Below, one piece after another: positions 16,682 to 25,166 of a stretch of DNA of 45,752 nucleotides (within the stretch, counting starts at the first letter, position 1; every line of letters starts with the position of its first letter). The translations under genes were made by a program, and so were the position numbers. The stretch is from NCBI GenBank assembly GCA_021399345.1, contig JAAFKI010000112.1:1-45752 (forward strand), in the 5' to 3' direction. The notes under the pieces were generated by a model. That model was not told where the DNA came from. It saw nothing but the letters and a program-made list of their open reading frames with translations, and did not search any database. The DNA comes from Candidatus Heimdallarchaeota archaeon. GTDB taxonomy: Archaea > Asgardarchaeota > Heimdallarchaeia > Heimdallarchaeales > Heimdallarchaeaceae.

Positions 16682-18214
16682 TTATTCTTTCTTGAATATT
16701 TTTCGAAGGCCAATCACAATAAGACCTTTTTCTCTTCCAGATAGTTTTTTGTAATCTATCCATTCTACTTCATTTAATATTTTCTTGAAATTTAATTTGT
16801 CTGGTTTCTCCTTAGTTGAAAGACTGCTTAATCTTTGGATCATCCACTCGAAGCTTAAAACAAAGTTAAATCTAGCCCATACCCAAACAATAAGATCAAA
16901 GAATAGAACCGTAATGAAAGCGAGAAGCAGAACCCAGTATTCTCCACCTTGACCAAATTCATCAGCTAATAAATTGACAGTTTTGAATGCTGGATTAAAG
17001 ATAGCATATGGAACAAGATGATAGATTTGTAAAACGAAAATTGACAAAGAGAGAACACCCCAAATTCTGAAATATTTGACAATAATTCTATTTCCAAATT
17101 TCTGAGATTTTCCTCTATATTCTACAAGCCAGAGAAGAAGAGTCATCAATCCTACCTGACTAGCTAAAAGCATGAAGAAAAATGGAAATGTCGGGCGTTC
17201 AAAATTGATATCAAAGTGCATAAAAGTAGCAGTTATACCCCCTATTGCACCCAGAATAATAGTAGTGAGTAAACCCCATAGAGGTAATCTCTTAGGTGGT
17301 TTTTCCATTGCTAAAACAATACCGAAACCTACTCCAACAAGGGAAGTTATTAAATAGGGAAACAGAGGGTAATAGTCTCCAGTTAAAACCATCATTAGAT
17401 ATGTTCCAAAACTTGCATTTTCAACTTGCATATCCATACTTGGCCACGTAAGGTGATATGCATTTTCAGATGCGGATGCAGGAATAAGCCAGTTTATCTG
17501 TTCTGAAGCATACCACAAGAAGGGAGTAGAAACTGCTATAACAACAATTAATCCTAGAACAATAAACAAATTCCTTTTCACTTTCTTATATCCATCATTT
17601 CTATTTAAGAAGAAAAGAACAATAGCAATAATTATCATAAGATAACCTATTATTTGAAGGGCTTCCATACGGAAGATTTGAGTCCAGATCTTTGACACTA
17701 TATTTGAATCTGCTAAAAGAGCATATTGTTCTAAAGACTCCACTCCTTCTAAGTTGGAAATCCAAGTAGAAGCCATGAAAGGTATTCTCGTTTTGATTAG
17801 AGTTCCGAAATAGCCATAATAACCAAAAGATTCAGCTATAAAACCAGCAATAAGAATCCCAAAACCAGTTAGAATCTGTTTAAGAAAGACTCTAGATGTA
17901 GCATCACCTCTTGAAACTCTTTTTACAAAAGAAACAGTATTTACTACCCCTGAAACAAGGATAAAGATTCCTACCCAATTACCAAAAAATCCCGAAAAGA
18001 GGATAAAGATGGCAAAAAAGGGATTAGTAATTTGAAAAATATTTTCAATCCCTGCTTCAAAAACCCAGTCATAATTATACTTATGATTGAAAACATGAAG
18101 GAAAACCATCATCCAAATAGCTAAACCCCTAAGGAAGTCAATAGAAGCGATACGCTTCATCTTCTTAGAAGAATTTACTTCTTTGGTACTTAAATCTGTA
18201 CTCAATTTAACCAC
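16682..18214 (-). CDS. Membrane acyltransferase-like protein (DUF1624/HGSNAT type)
   Basis: A polytopic protein of 510 residues with about ten to eleven membrane helices. The family signature SIDFLRGLAIWMMVFLHVFNH at the first helix (about 24-44) matches the DUF1624 / heparan-alpha-glucosaminide N-acetyltransferase group, which transfers acetyl groups across membranes. Extramembrane loops contain Trp-rich segments near residues 215-260, and the C-terminal 70 residues are cytosolic and basic. It lies 68 bases upstream of the SDR gene on the same strand. Activity on surface glycans is plausible, but the acceptor is unknown. The catalytic His cannot be fixed by eye; H40 and H44 are candidates. 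Confidence 0.8.
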   Translation of the reverse strand: MVKLSTDLSTKEVNSSKKMKRIASIDFLRGLAIWMMVFLHVFNHKYNYDWVFEAGIENIFQITNPFFAIFILFSGFFGNWVGIFILVSGVVNTVSFVKRVSRGDATSRVFLKQILTGFGILIAGFIAESFGYYGYFGTLIKTRIPFMASTWISNLEGVESLEQYALLADSNIVSKIWTQIFRMEALQIIGYLMIIIAIVLFFLNRNDGYKKVKRNLFIVLGLIVVIAVSTPFLWYASEQINWLIPASASENAYHLTWPSMDMQVENASFGTYLMMVLTGDYYPLFPYLITSLVGVGFGIVLAMEKPPKRLPLWGLLTTIILGAIGGITATFMHFDINFERPTFPFFFMLLASQVGLMTLLLWLVEYRGKSQKFGNRIIVKYFRIWGVLSLSIFVLQIYHLVPYAIFNPAFKTVNLLADEFGQGGEYWVLLLAFITVLFFDLIVWVWARFNFVLSFEWMIQRLSSLSTKEKPDKLNFKKILNEVEWIDYKKLSGREKGLIVIGLRKIFKKE

Positions 18215-18395
18215 TTCAAGAATTAACGAAGAAAATTCTGTCTACAGCTATAAAAATCTAATCCAAAAGATTGGTCATGGTATAATTTGCATGAAACCAA
18301 TACCTTGTCGTACTTAGAATCGTTTGAGGCTAGGTTGTGGTTAGCAACAGTTAAATATTATACTCGTGAAAGTCGTTCCATTAGAGGGTAAGATT

Positions 18396-19406
18396 ATGAC
18401 TAGAGATGTATCCTCACCAAACTACATCAAAAAAATAGCTTCAGCAGCTTATCCAGCTTTAGCGATGTTAGCAGGTGTTGATCTTGGTGTTTTTGCTGCA
18501 TTAAAGAATAAACCTATGAAAGCTAAGGATATTGCAACTACCCTTCGTGTAAAACAAGACAAACTAGAACCCTTACTCTATGCTCTTGTAACTGCAGAAT
18601 TGCTAAGATTAAATGATAATCTCTTTTCAAATACAAGGGAAGCTAATCAGTTTTTGATTCCTAATGCTTCATCATATATAGGAACTCATCCATTTCTCAA
18701 TCCGCTGATAATGTGGTGGGGTTATTATGGAGCTCTAAAGACTGCAGACACAATTAGAACCGGATCCCCCGCCCTAAAATATGATTTTGCTTCTAAATCG
18801 GAAGAAGAATTGAAGCAAGACTTTCAACACACTCAACCTATTGCTGTAAGAGCTGGACGTGAGCTAGTAGATAAATTCGATTTTTCCTCTTATCAAACAG
18901 TAGTAGATGTTGGAGGTGGACCTGGTGGACTATCTATCGCTATTACTGAATTGTTACCTAATATCAAGGCAACAATAATAGATATCGCTTCAGTTACTCC
19001 AGTCTCACGATGGTTTGTGGAGCAAGCAGGATTGAGTGATAGAATTCAAGTTGTTACCGCTGATGCTGTTACTGGACCATTAACTGGTCAATATGATTTT
19101 GCAATCTTAAGAGCATTCATCCAAGTACTTTCTCCAGTCGATGCGCTCCAGTCACTCAAAAATGTCTACTCTATTATAAAGCCAGGAGGAAAGCTATACA
19201 TAGTAGGGCACATTCTAGACGACACCTACATCTCCCCACTTGAAGAAGTCTGGCATAAGCTCGGTAGTTTTAACTATTATGAAGTTCCATCACCCTATAC
19301 TGAGAAAGAACATCGAGAGTGGTTACTCAAGGCAGGTTTTACACAAATTGAAAGAAGCTTCTTACCTAATGATGATGGAGTAATCGTTGCACAAAAACCA
19401 TTTTAA
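18396..19406 (+). CDS. SAM-dependent O-methyltransferase (class I, plant-type fold)
   Basis: Relative of acetylserotonin/hydroxyneurosporene O-methyltransferases. It has an N-terminal winged-helix dimerisation domain (about 8-85, including ALAMLAGVDLGVFAAL) and a C-terminal Rossmann domain with SAM motif VVDVGGGPGGLSIAI near 170. The chemistry strand follows, with AFIQVLSP and IIKPGGKLYIVGH. A GTG at 18366 opens the frame ten codons earlier, but ATG 18396 has the purine-rich GAGGGTAAG just before it and is preferred. It ends before a bidirectional hairpin terminator. The substrate is unknown; cofactor or lipid-quinone methylation is possible. Confidence 0.88.
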   Translation: MTRDVSSPNYIKKIASAAYPALAMLAGVDLGVFAALKNKPMKAKDIATTLRVKQDKLEPLLYALVTAELLRLNDNLFSNTREANQFLIPNASSYIGTHPFLNPLIMWWGYYGALKTADTIRTGSPALKYDFASKSEEELKQDFQHTQPIAVRAGRELVDKFDFSSYQTVVDVGGGPGGLSIAITELLPNIKATIIDIASVTPVSRWFVEQAGLSDRIQVVTADAVTGPLTGQYDFAILRAFIQVLSPVDALQSLKNVYSIIKPGGKLYIVGHILDDTYISPLEEVWHKLGSFNYYEVPSPYTEKEHREWLLKAGFTQIERSFLPNDDGVIVAQKPF

Positions 19407-19417
19407 AAGATTAAAAA

Positions 19418-19438
19418 AAAAGAGAATTTTTCTCTTTT
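19418..19438. terminator. Bidirectional hairpin terminator
   Basis: A perfect 9-base stem, AAAAGAGAA (19418-19426) and TTCTCTTTT (19430-19438), with a TTT loop. It has A-rich sequence on one side and T-rich on the other, so it can act on both strands. It separates the methyltransferase gene (+) from the fhs 3' fragment (-). Confidence 0.6.
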
Positions 19439-19444
19439 GTCTTT

Positions 19445-20311
19445 CTAATTCAATCCTATAATTTCTCCATCTTCTGTGTAGTCCATTTTGTTAGCAGCAG
19501 GAACTGGAGGTAATCCAGGCAACAAGAACATGCTTCCACAAACAGGAACTATAAATTTAGCACCAGTATAAAGACGAACTTCGTCTACATTTAGAGTCCA
19601 ACCTTTTGGAGCACCCATTAAACCTATTTTATCAGAAAGACTTAGTTGGGTCTTAGCCATACACATTGGGAAGTCAGCAAAACCTAGTTTTTCAATGGAT
19701 GCAATTTCCTGTAAAGCTCTAGGTGTGTATTCAACTTCTTCTGCTCCATAAACTTTCTTAGCGATTTTCTCAATTTTAACTTTGATAGGATCAGAGAATT
19801 CGTAGGCGAATTCAACATTGCCTTTACCCTTTTCAATTGCTTCTAAAACTGCTTCAGCTAAAGCGATACCACCTTCACCACCTTTCATGAAAACTTCACT
19901 TTCAGCAGCAGTAACGCCAAGAGATTCACATTTGTTTTTAATCCATGCCATTTCTTCATCATTGTCAAATGGGAAGCGGTTAATAGCAACAACAGGAGGG
20001 ATGTTGAAGACATTGAGCATATTGTCGAGATGTTTTTCAACATTTTCGAAACCTTTGGCAAGAGCATCTAGGTTTTTGATTTTAGCTTCATCAAGGTCTT
20101 TGATACCACCATGGAGCTTAAGAGCTCTTGCAGTAACAACGAGAACAACAGCGTTAGGTAAGGTATCATATTGACGAGCAACAATATCAACGAATTTTTC
20201 GAAACCTAAGTCAGCGGCGAAGCTACCTTCAGTAATGGTATAATCTGCTAATTTAAGGGCAAGTTTTGTACCAATAATAGAACTGTTACCATGAGCGATA
20301 TTAGCAAAGGG
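19445..20311 (-). pseudogene. fhs: 5'-truncated copy of formate-tetrahydrofolate ligase (C-terminal half)
   Basis: This is a second copy of the fhs 3' half. It corresponds to Pro280 through the final Asn567 of the complete gene at 25167-26870, with the same stop position and no internal stop or frameshift. Identity is about 85-90% in both DNA and protein by eye. Upstream of the Pro codon the reading frame runs through four unrelated codons into TAA, so there is no N-terminal P-loop domain and no native start. The first internal Met would give 191 residues. The homology begins abruptly at base 20312, which suggests a recombination breakpoint rather than gradual decay. Base use here is AT-rich, unlike the matching half of the full gene. 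It cannot encode an active ligase. Confidence 0.9.
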
Positions 20312-20521
20312 TAGTTGAAAGAATTATTAAAAACCACCAAAAGAAATCTTGCTCAAAAGTGAAACAGATTTTAGTTGAGTTAACACTATTAGAGAAAGAA
20401 TAAAAAACCTAAATGGCAAATACTGATGGTTTTTATACCCAAAATCACAGTTTTTAGAATTTCTTTTAAAGCAATAAGAGAATCTGTTTTTTGACACAAC
20501 TAATTTAAGGAAGGATAAAAA

Positions 20522-21157
20522 ATGAAAAAACAACAAATAAAGAAAAGGACTCTAATTTGTTCATTTATCTTATTTTCAACATTATTACTAATTACACCTA
20601 TTCACACATTAGCAATACAACCAGAGAATGTTGATGTGACTATAAGGATTGCAGATTTTGACACTCTTTATAAAGATAAGGATGTGACTTCCGCTGGAGA
20701 CGTTTATTTTAAGATAATACATGATACAGGAACAGAAGAATCAGGTACAGCTTGGAATGACTATGAAGACGAAGGCGATTATGATTTATCTAATACTGAT
20801 TTTGATGGAAATGGATATTATGATGAACAATACTGGAATGTTGATTTGGATACTGGAGATCTTACATGGATCATAGAAGTTTGGGATGAAGACAATGTCG
20901 GAGGAGATGATCTATTATTTAGAGGTACTTTAACAATAAAAGATCCAGGGACATCAGGATCCCATTCAAATGATAATGTTATTGCTTATGACGAGTGGAT
21001 TTGGAGTGTGTACCTACAAGAGTTAATACCTTGGGGATTTACTACTAATACTGATTATCTGCGCTTTCAATGGGATGATGGTCCTCATAAACAGACTTCA
21101 ACTTGGAAAATATCTAATGGATTAATATTATGGATATCACTCTACTACTCAATTTAG
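20522..21157 (+). CDS. Secreted acidic C2-like protein
   Basis: A 211-residue exported protein. Residues 1-31 are a classic signal peptide (basic KKQQIKKR, hydrophobic core, cleavage near THTLA). The mature part is strand-rich and acidic. It starts VDVTIRIADFDTLYKDKD and later has LTWIIEVWDEDNVGGDD followed by LLFRGTLTI. That spacing of Asp residues and the W-D-E-D loop resemble calcium-binding C2 domains, though this is by eye. The ATG follows AAGGAAGGATAAAAA, a good ribosome site. The 210 bases between the fhs fragment and this gene are AT-rich and contain a TATA-like TTTTTATA near 20430 and no other gene. It is the first cargo gene of the segment flanked by fhs copies. Confidence 0.75.
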   Translation: MKKQQIKKRTLICSFILFSTLLLITPIHTLAIQPENVDVTIRIADFDTLYKDKDVTSAGDVYFKIIHDTGTEESGTAWNDYEDEGDYDLSNTDFDGNGYYDEQYWNVDLDTGDLTWIIEVWDEDNVGGDDLLFRGTLTIKDPGTSGSHSNDNVIAYDEWIWSVYLQELIPWGFTTNTDYLRFQWDDGPHKQTSTWKISNGLILWISLYYSI

Positions 21158-21169
21158 AAATTAATGCTT

Positions 21170-21202
21170 TATGGTTTGATTGGTCAAATCATAAATTTTT
21201 TT
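21170..21202 (+). terminator. Hairpin plus T-tract after the C2-like gene
   Basis: A ten-pair stem (TATGGTTTGA at 21170-21179 with TCAAATCATA at 21184-21193, one G-T pair) closes a four-base loop and is followed by seven T (21196-21202). It separates the secreted protein gene from the ABC operon. Confidence 0.55.
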
Positions 21203-21228
21203 AAAATTTGATAGAATTTAAAAAGAAC

Positions 21229-21240
21229 TATTTAAATTAA
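21229..21240 (+). promoter_or_regulatory. Probable TATA promoter of the ABC operon
   Basis: TTTAAATT at 21231-21238, about 45 bases before the permease ATG, lies between the hairpin terminator and the first gene of the operon. Distance and composition fit an archaeal TATA box, but the whole gap is AT-rich, so confidence is moderate. Confidence 0.4.
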
Positions 21241-21282
21241 GAAAACTTAAAGTATTGATTTAACAATTAAGGATTTGAGATA

Positions 21283-23985
21283 ATGAAGTGGAATAAATTA
21301 AAGATATCAGTTCTTTTGTTCTTACCGTTATTATTTTCAAGCGTTACTACTTATATTGTCTATTCAGGTCATTTTAACAACTATCATGAGCATTTTAATA
21401 TATTAATGACAGAAACTTTTCCTGATTATTCCTTTTTAATTGAAGATGAACTAAGTCTACTTGATCCTGATTTTGATGTGAACACTTTTCTCAACCAGTT
21501 CAAACTAGAATCTGTTGTGTATATTGGACGTTTAAGGTGTGAATTAGTGATTAATTCAAGCATCTATGACACTGTGGTTTTTTGGGCACCAGAAGAATAT
21601 TATTTAGAGCATAGTAAGGTAGCTATTGGAGAAAATGAAATTTTGATGGATGAGTCACTCTCAATATTGGAAAATATTGAAGTAAATTTCGATCTTTCTT
21701 TAAACTTCAGTTATGCTAGTAACAATATAACAATATCAACCCAAGTAGGGAATTTTGTTGATTTTGAAGATGTCTTAACTAGTAGAGTTGTTTCACGAAG
21801 TTGGTCCAGATCAGAAGGGGAAAAATACTTGTTTCTTTTATCAGAAACTTTTGAAGATTTGTTTGGTGATTTCTTTGAAAATCTCACGATTCAGTATCTT
21901 CCGTTATTCGAATTTTCAGAAGCTATCATTAGTTCATATTTACCTCACAAATTAGACGACTTCTTGGTTGAGAGAAGGATTGAGCTAGATTCTTACTTTG
22001 ATTATACATATGATAGCACTAATAGTTATGAGAGGAACTTAAGAACAAATTCACTGGAATGGCATCTATCCAATTTTAATGACAACTTCAAGGAATATAC
22101 TTGGTCTCGTGTTGCAGTGTTTTATATAATCTGTTTTGGTATTAGTGCAGTTGTCATAACTAATACTTCTCGGGGATTTTTCAAATCACAAAAAGAACGA
22201 ATAGAATTTTACTATTTAAGAGGGAGCAAAAAATCTGATTTGCTTTATGATTTCTTAAAACTTGAAACTAAATTGGCATTTTATGTCTTGTTAGGCGGAT
22301 TCTTGGTATCAACTCTTATTATGGGAGTTTTACAGCCAAAATTGTTAGCTTCTACTTATAACCATGTATTGAATCTGTTGGTAAATTGTATAACAGCAAT
22401 TATTTATTGTTCCATACAATTCGTAGTATCAGCTGATAGTCTATCAATGATTTACAGAAGAAATGAGAAGAAGGAGAAATTTTTACTTAATAAGATAATC
22501 ATTGCATTTAAAAACGGATTACAATGGATTATTCTTTGCATAGCTTTAGCAGTATCATTATACCTTTACCTTTTTACCGGTATAGAGAAAGTGGAGAAGA
22601 GTGCAGTTTTTTTATATATTTTTACCTTGGTTATTGCCTTAATCTTACTTCTTGTAATCTCAAAAAGAACAATCGTATGGATAGGAGAAAAATTCATTTC
22701 ACTTCTGAACAGTCTCTCTTCTATAAGCAAATATACTCTAAAAGTATCAAAGAAAGTAATTAGAGTTAATTCTCTGGTAATTCAGATGTTAATCCTATTT
22801 GGTTTTATATGTTCCTTTTTTGTAGTAGGTTTAGATACAATCAACCATTACAATTACATCAATCAACAAAATAATGCAATTGGTGAAATAATTATAAATT
22901 ATCCTGAAGAAAATGCAGAATTGGTTAAAACTCAGTTAGCTAATTTTACTGCACAATATTTTGAAATTGAATATGTTGTATCTCCGCTGGATTTTGTAAT
23001 TGATGTTAATACAAGTATTGCTAGTGGATTGACAGTTTTTCTCCTGAATAGTAGCACGATAGCACAATTTTTCAATTCTGATATTGTCAAAAAGAAATAC
23101 TCAGGCTCTTATGAACCTACTCAGTTGGTTACAGATTTAAATACGGATTGGAACCTGTCAATAATTAATCGTGCTTATGCTGATCAAGCTACTATTCAAC
23201 TTGGTGAAACAACAGAACTTCCTCTCCCAATAATAGTTGATCCATGGGTTTATCCAGAAGATTTGTATAATATTACAATATTAGATATTGTAGAGTTTGT
23301 ACCATTTTTTTCAGGAATTTCACAAGAAAAACCTTTTGTACTTTTGAACAAGGAAATAACTCAAAATAGAACAAAAATAGATGTCATCTCACTGTACCAA
23401 ATTCTTTGGCTTAATGAGAATAGTTCTGTGGAAAACCTTGAAGAATACATACTAGATATAAATAGAGAATTTAATCTCGGAATAGAGATTTATAATCTAG
23501 ATGAGAAAAGCCTATTCACTGATGAATATTGGCTTCCTAATGTTTTACAGACACTAATTTTATCTCTTTTTACAGTTTTAATGATATGTTTAATTTTCCT
23601 CTTTTTTGTTTTCTATGTGGATGTCATTAGATTTCAAATTCATAATTTTCGAACATTCTTTGCACGAGGTTTATCTATAAAGAAAGGTATCATTTATTCA
23701 GTTCTTCCAGTTTTTCTATTTACTTTAGGTTACATAATATTTGGATTTGTATTAGGTGTATCTTTACTGTCAATTGTACTTACAACTATACAACCTGAAT
23801 ACTATCTGAGAATACCTGTTGCTATTTTTCCATATTCTTTTCTTGTGTTTATAGGTCAAATAACTCTTTTGTGTTGTGCATTGTTTCTAGCAAGTTTAAT
23901 TTCTTATAAGAAACTACAGCAACAAATACCCACAATAGATAGAATTGTTTTCACAGTTTTCAAGGATGAAGGAGGTATTATATGA
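21283..23985 (+). CDS. ABC transporter permease, FtsX/MacB-like, 900 aa
   Basis: A large membrane protein with one N-terminal helix (about 8-28), a big extracytoplasmic domain (about 30-265) and helices near 270-293, 330-352, 363-385, 412-432, 440-462 and 500-525. A second extracytoplasmic domain (about 530-765) and three last helices near 770-795, 815-845 and 860-882 follow. Short cytosolic stretches with R-G-S-K-K near 313 and ARGLSIKKG near 800 are the coupling-helix type seen in duplicated FtsX-domain permeases. Such exporters move lipids, lipoproteins or peptides, or transmit force across the membrane. At 900 residues it is much larger than MacB (about 650). The ATPase follows after 40 bases. 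The substrate is unknown; the neighbouring secreted protein is a candidate partner. Confidence 0.85.
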   Translation: MKWNKLKISVLLFLPLLFSSVTTYIVYSGHFNNYHEHFNILMTETFPDYSFLIEDELSLLDPDFDVNTFLNQFKLESVVYIGRLRCELVINSSIYDTVVFWAPEEYYLEHSKVAIGENEILMDESLSILENIEVNFDLSLNFSYASNNITISTQVGNFVDFEDVLTSRVVSRSWSRSEGEKYLFLLSETFEDLFGDFFENLTIQYLPLFEFSEAIISSYLPHKLDDFLVERRIELDSYFDYTYDSTNSYERNLRTNSLEWHLSNFNDNFKEYTWSRVAVFYIICFGISAVVITNTSRGFFKSQKERIEFYYLRGSKKSDLLYDFLKLETKLAFYVLLGGFLVSTLIMGVLQPKLLASTYNHVLNLLVNCITAIIYCSIQFVVSADSLSMIYRRNEKKEKFLLNKIIIAFKNGLQWIILCIALAVSLYLYLFTGIEKVEKSAVFLYIFTLVIALILLLVISKRTIVWIGEKFISLLNSLSSISKYTLKVSKKVIRVNSLVIQMLILFGFICSFFVVGLDTINHYNYINQQNNAIGEIIINYPEENAELVKTQLANFTAQYFEIEYVVSPLDFVIDVNTSIASGLTVFLLNSSTIAQFFNSDIVKKKYSGSYEPTQLVTDLNTDWNLSIINRAYADQATIQLGETTELPLPIIVDPWVYPEDLYNITILDIVEFVPFFSGISQEKPFVLLNKEITQNRTKIDVISLYQILWLNENSSVENLEEYILDINREFNLGIEIYNLDEKSLFTDEYWLPNVLQTLILSLFTVLMICLIFLFFVFYVDVIRFQIHNFRTFFARGLSIKKGIIYSVLPVFLFTLGYIIFGFVLGVSLLSIVLTTIQPEYYLRIPVAIFPYSFLVFIGQITLLCCALFLASLISYKKLQQQIPTIDRIVFTVFKDEGGII

Positions 23986-24025
23986 AAAAAAACTCGATAA
24001 ATATAGTAATTCAGGAGAGAAAAGT

Positions 24026-24712
24026 ATGAGTAGAAGGAAAAGTACTATTATTGAAATTTCTAACTTAGTTCATATCTACAAGGGTAAGATCGAAACTACA
24101 GCTTTAGCAGGTGTTAATCTTTCCGTCAAAAAAGGAGAACGCTTGGTTATTAGAGGAAAATCAGGAATTGGTAAAACAACATTACTACACTGTATTGCAG
24201 GAATACTTCGACCTACTGAAGGTAGAATTCTTGTAGACAATCAAGAAATTCTTCAGTATAACGAAAATCAACTAGCTGACTACAGATGTAAAACTGTAGG
24301 TTTAATCTATCAGTCTTACAATTTAGCGCAGTTCCTAACTGTTAAAGAAAATATAGAATTTCCTATGTTATTGGTAAAAACACCACAAGAAAAAAGAGAA
24401 AAACGTATTGAAGAGCTAACAGAATTTCTAGAAATTAGTAGATACCTTGAGCAAAAACCTGAATTCTTGAGTGGAGGGGAACAACAACGAGTTGCGATTG
24501 CGATTGCTTTAGCAAATAATCCTCCCATAATATTAGCAGATGAACCCACAGGTAATATTGATGTAGAAACTGCAGAAATAGTTTACACCAATTTATCTCA
24601 TATGTGTCAAATCTATAACACAACCCTTGTGATAGCATCACATGATCCTGAAGCTTCAAAATATACAGAAAGAGAGGTAATTCTAACAAGATTAGAATCG
24701 AAAAAAAGATAA
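24026..24712 (+). CDS. ABC transporter ATPase, LolD/MacB type
   Basis: Energises the 900-residue permease upstream. From the chosen start [12 protein letters not shown], Walker [10 protein letters not shown] is at about 45-53, the Q-loop lies in [10 protein letters not shown], the signature LSGGEQQR is at 148-155, Walker B IILADEPT at 168-175, and the switch His is in ASHDPE near 206. All catalytic residues are present. The frame is open upstream to a TTG inside the permease gene and an in-frame ATG at 23966. ATG 24026 has GGAGAG about ten bases before it and gives the standard domain start. Length 228 is standard for the family. Confidence 0.93.
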   Translation: MSRRKSTIIEISNLVHIYKGKIETTALAGVNLSVKKGERLVIRGKSGIGKTTLLHCIAGILRPTEGRILVDNQEILQYNENQLADYRCKTVGLIYQSYNLAQFLTVKENIEFPMLLVKTPQEKREKRIEELTEFLEISRYLEQKPEFLSGGEQQRVAIAIALANNPPIILADEPTGNIDVETAEIVYTNLSHMCQIYNTTLVIASHDPEASKYTEREVILTRLESKKR

Positions 24713-24716
24713 AAAA

Positions 24717-25148
24717 ATGAAGATTAGTAGAAGAAAGAAACTTATCGAATATAGAAAAGTCTGGGATGAATTTGCAGATTGGACTGCAGAAAGTTTTCAA
24801 GCAAATAAACTTGCTTGGCATAATGGAGTACAGATAGGAGAGGGAATGAGATTCAGATACCATTTAGGTAAATGGCAATTTATGGATGACAGTGGAAATT
24901 GGAATGATGCTCTATTGGGAACAGCTGCAAGATGTGCACAGTCTGGACCAAATTCATTGAATATATATCAAGATGTATTTGGAGCATCAGGAAGGGGTGG
25001 TATGAACATCTTTCCATGTCATAATGGTTTATTCCAGTATTATGTAGACAAAATAATCAATGAATTTTGCAGGTTGATACTAAACAAACCAGAAAGTAAA
25101 AAAATAGGAGATATAATAGACTATATTTTAACGAATTGGAGTTTCTAA
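24717..25148 (+). CDS. Unrecognised 143-aa protein of the ABC module
   Basis: Starts 4 bases after the ATPase stop, so it is co-transcribed. No signal peptide or membrane helix is seen. The sequence is rich in Trp and Gly and looks folded: WDEFADWTAESFQANKLAWH near 17-36, FRYHLGKWQFMDDSG near 51-65, then ASGRGGMNIFPCHNGLFQYY near 98-117, and a helical end. I do not recognise the family. The constant-looking core GRGGMNIFPCHNG, with Cys and His, could be a functional site. Its position suggests a cytosolic accessory of the transporter, which is inference from context only. Confidence 0.65.
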   Translation: MKISRRKKLIEYRKVWDEFADWTAESFQANKLAWHNGVQIGEGMRFRYHLGKWQFMDDSGNWNDALLGTAARCAQSGPNSLNIYQDVFGASGRGGMNIFPCHNGLFQYYVDKIINEFCRLILNKPESKKIGDIIDYILTNWSF

Positions 25149-25166
25149 AAATAATAAAAAGTAGGG

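Noticed and set aside
23982..24029. A 15-codon frame starting at the ATGA that overlaps the permease stop
   Set aside because: Too short, no continuation, and the ATPase frame has a better start with a ribosome site at 24026.
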